A DNA stretch of 8,559 bases, taken from assembly GCA_003646715.1 (NCBI GenBank), contig QMLL01000055.1:1-8559 (forward strand), read 5' to 3'. Position 1 is the first letter of the stretch. Every line of letters begins with the position of its first letter. Under the pieces are notes generated by a model. The model did no database searches. It was not told where the DNA came from and was given only the letters and a program-made list of their open reading frames with translations. Origin of the DNA: Deltaproteobacteria bacterium (GTDB taxonomy: Bacteria; Desulfobacterota; Syntrophobacteria; B119-G9). This document shows, in pieces, positions 6,827-8,559 of this stretch. The position numbers and the translations under genes are program-made.

Positions 6827-6891
6827 TCGTTAGTAGCTGGACTTATTTATTCCCTTAAATCAATCGATTATCCGGATGGCTGGACTTCAAA

Positions 6892-6912
6892 GGTTGGGAG
6901 ATTGTTCCAACC
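6892..6912 (+). other. hairpin in the lptC leader
   Basis: GGTTGG (6892-6897) pairs with CCAACC (6907-6912); one G-U and one A-U pair extend it to 8 bp with a 5-nt loop. No U-tract follows, so it is not a typical terminator. It sits about 45 nt upstream of the lptC ATG and may affect RNA stability or translation. The nonamer GCTGGACTT also occurs twice nearby (6836-6844 and 6879-6887). Confidence 0.4.
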
Positions 6913-6956
6913 ATATAAAAAGTTAAAGATTTTGATTTGATATTAGGAAACGGAAA

Positions 6957-7553
6957 ATGAAAGAAAGTGTTTTTAAACAAAAGCGTATGCTCAAGCTCTG
7001 GAGGCTTGCACTCGGAATTATAACGCTGCTTCTGGTAAGTGTTCTGGCATACGGTTGGTGGGATAGTTCACATTGGAACACTCCCGTAAAAGATACGAAA
7101 ATCAAACTTGATGCCGAAATGGTAATTAAGGGTGTGAACTACACTGAAGTTAGGAAAGGCGAGAAATTCTGGGAATTGCGTGCCAAACAGGCAAGGTTTT
7201 ATTCGGACAAGAAGCAAACGCTACTAATAGACGTTGAGGCAGTAATCTATTTAAAAGACGGGCGACAGGTTTATATAGAGGGCGACAGGGCCATAATGCA
7301 TGTTAAAACCAAGAATATAGATATTTTTGGCAAGGTCACTTTATCCACAGGCCCATATAAGCTGGTAACGGACTCGCTCCATTACAACAACAATAAAAGG
7401 GTTATTAAAACCAGAGATCGGGTTATAATGACAGGGAACGGGATAGTTTTGAAGGGCCACGGCTTGTCTCTTGATATTAATACAAAAAAATTGAAGATAG
7501 AATCCACCGTCGACTGTTTGCTGGGAGGCAAGGTTCTTGCCGGGCTTGGATAA
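6957..7553 (+). CDS. lptC: LPS export ABC transporter periplasmic protein LptC
   Basis: Inner-membrane-anchored periplasmic protein of the LptB2FGC complex; it receives LPS from LptF/LptG and hands it to LptA. The 198-residue protein has a basic N-terminus (KESVFKQKRMLK) and one membrane segment at about 14-33 (WRLALGIITLLLVSVLAYGW), with the rest in the periplasm. Residues about 50-190 form the LptC/OstA-like beta-jellyroll, with short repeating strands such as WELRAKQARFYSDKKQTLLIDV and YIEGDRAIMHVKTKNIDIFG. The family is poorly conserved, so position before lptA and lptB adds much of the support. AGGA eight bases before the ATG supports the start. lptA follows after 39 bp. Confidence 0.9.
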   Translation: MKESVFKQKRMLKLWRLALGIITLLLVSVLAYGWWDSSHWNTPVKDTKIKLDAEMVIKGVNYTEVRKGEKFWELRAKQARFYSDKKQTLLIDVEAVIYLKDGRQVYIEGDRAIMHVKTKNIDIFGKVTLSTGPYKLVTDSLHYNNNKRVIKTRDRVIMTGNGIVLKGHGLSLDINTKKLKIESTVDCLLGGKVLAGLG

Positions 7554-7592
7554 TACAGGATTTGTTGCAAAAAGGGGAACGCGGAGGGATTT

Positions 7593-8195
7593 TTGATTGG
7601 TTTGAAACGTGGTTTCTTGAGAATTTTTCTGATAACTCTTTTAGCCATAGTAGGATTTGGCATTACATTTCTTAATACCGGAGTTGAATCAGCCAAAGAT
7701 AACACACAGAGTAAAGCAGCGCAGAAAGAAGAGCCGATCCATATTGTCAGTGATAGACTGGAAGTAAACCAGGGAAAAAGAGAAATTATTTTTCTCGGCC
7801 ATGTAATGGCCAAAAAGGGAGATCTCACTGTATTGGGCGATCGAATGATCGTGATATACCGGAGCACCAAAAAAGCGGCTGGCAACAATCCTGAGAAAAA
7901 TGTATCATCTACCGATTTGTCAGGAACCAAACAAATAGAGAAAATTCTGGCACAGGGGAATGTTAAAATTTCCAAGGGAGACATTGTTGCCGTGGGTGAC
8001 AAAGCCACCTACTACCAGGACATTGAAAAATTGGTGCTGGAAGGAAATCCACGGATCAGTCGCGGTGGAGATTTCATATCAGGACAAAAAGTTATAATAT
8101 TATTGAAAGAGAATAAAAGTATTGTGGAAGGCGGGCGAGACGAACCGGTTAAAGCCACAATACATCCGAAATCAGGAAAGTTGGTAACGCAATAA
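7593..8195 (+). CDS. lptA: LPS transport periplasmic protein LptA
   Basis: Soluble periplasmic protein that forms the bridge carrying LPS from LptC to the outer membrane LptD. The 200-residue precursor starts at TTG (7593), chosen because GGAGG lies five bases upstream and no ATG occurs before the conserved domain. The N-terminus is a signal peptide: KRGFLR, then a hydrophobic stretch at about 11-27, with possible cleavage after VESA (31-34). The OstA/LptA jellyroll covers about 48-190, including IHIVSDRLEVNQGKREIIFLG and LAQGNVKISKGDIVAVGDKATYY. A polar, low-complexity segment at about 91-114 interrupts it and probably forms a loop between strands. The gene is followed by lptB after 4 bp. 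Confidence 0.93.
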   Translation: MIGLKRGFLRIFLITLLAIVGFGITFLNTGVESAKDNTQSKAAQKEEPIHIVSDRLEVNQGKREIIFLGHVMAKKGDLTVLGDRMIVIYRSTKKAAGNNPEKNVSSTDLSGTKQIEKILAQGNVKISKGDIVAVGDKATYYQDIEKLVLEGNPRISRGGDFISGQKVIILLKENKSIVEGGRDEPVKATIHPKSGKLVTQ

Positions 8196-8199
8196 TCAT

Positions 8200-8559
8200 A
8201 TGAACGTTCTTGAGACGAGAGATCTTGTTAAGTCTTACCGCGGTCGAACAGTGGTCAATAAGGTGAACTTAACTGTGCGGTCAGGAGAGATAACCGGTTT
8301 ACTTGGACCCAACGGAGCTGGTAAAACAACGACTTTTTACATGATGGTCGGGTTGATTAAGCCTGACAGTGGGCAGGTACTTTTCGACAATAAGGATATT
8401 ACAGATTTGCCCATGTACCTGAGGGCAAGGCTGGGAATAACCTATCTTCCCCAGGAACCTTCGGTATTCAGGAAATTGACGGTTTCGGAGAACATAATGG
8501 CTATCCTGGAAACCCTGAAACTGTCAGAAAGTGCCAGGAAGGAAAGATTAAAAGAGTTG
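8200..8559 (+). CDS. lptB: LPS export ABC transporter ATP-binding protein LptB (3' end outside window)
   Basis: The first 120 residues of the ATPase that powers LPS extraction from the inner membrane with LptF and LptG. Walker A is GPNGAGKT at 36-43 and the Q-loop glutamine is Gln85 in YLPQEPSVFRKLTV, wording typical of LptB rather than other ABC ATPases. The signature motif, Walker B and H-loop lie beyond the right edge. It starts 4 bp after the lptA stop and has no clear ribosome site at normal distance (AGGAAAG is about 21 bases away), so translation is probably coupled to lptA. Confidence 0.96.
   Translation, partial: MNVLETRDLVKSYRGRTVVNKVNLTVRSGEITGLLGPNGAGKTTTFYMMVGLIKPDSGQVLFDNKDITDLPMYLRARLGITYLPQEPSVFRKLTVSENIMAILETLKLSESARKERLKEL

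Noticed and set aside
6866..6935. Short open frame of 16 codons (ATG at about 6876) just before lptC.
   Set aside because: It has no clear ribosome site, overlaps the hairpin and is too short to judge from one sequence.
7382..8008. Minus-strand open frame of 208 codons opposite lptC and lptA.
   Set aside because: It lies antisense to two well-supported genes, spans their junction and gives no recognisable domain; it is a by-product of their codon use.

Overview
The window looks like chromosomal DNA from a Gram-negative bacterium that makes Kdo-containing lipopolysaccharide. The right-hand gene order (pyrG, kdsA, kdsC, lptC, lptA, lptB) together with an aryl/acyl-CoA ligase suggests Desulfobacterota (former Deltaproteobacteria). 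This placement is inferred from gene order and protein style, without a database search. Base composition is moderate, with AT-rich gaps between genes. I see no tRNA, rRNA, CRISPR array or intact mobile element.

Left part (1-3195, minus strand, in order of transcription): an AcuB-like protein with two CBS domains and an ACT-like tail (2587-3195), an AMP-forming acyl/aryl-CoA ligase of the benzoate/2-aminobenzoate-CoA ligase type (740-2392), and a COG1237-type metallo-beta-lactamase-fold hydrolase cut by the left edge (1-480). Hairpins with U-tracts lie between the first two genes (2486-2530) and after the ligase (686-731). The hydrolase and ligase each have a promoter candidate, so these are probably separate or only partly linked transcription units.

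Centre (3196-3714): a divergent control region of about 520 bp. Facing right are two tandem sigma70-like promoter candidates for pyrG. Facing left is an extended -10 promoter candidate that would give the CBS gene a leader of about 215 nt. That leader holds a less AT-rich block flanked by inverted 7-mers, a third copy of the same short segment that allows two mutually exclusive pairings, and a 10-bp direct repeat.

Right part (3715-8559, plus strand): CTP synthase, Kdo-8-phosphate synthase and Kdo-8-phosphate phosphatase, then the LPS export components LptC, LptA and LptB (the last cut by the right edge). The genes fit one task. PyrG supplies CTP, which is needed to activate Kdo as CMP-Kdo. 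KdsA and KdsC make Kdo. LptB drives extraction of LPS from the inner membrane, and LptC and LptA pass it across the periplasm. A 216-bp gap with its own promoter candidate and a hairpin separates the Kdo genes from the lpt genes, so the export half may be controlled separately. kdsD and kdsB are not in the window.

No clearly new multi-gene system is visible. The most unusual items are the switch-like leader of the CBS gene, a hairpin carrying a perfect Shine-Dalgarno sequence in its loop between the CBS gene and the ligase, and a KdsA that combines a metal-binding cysteine with a loop motif I associate with metal-independent enzymes.
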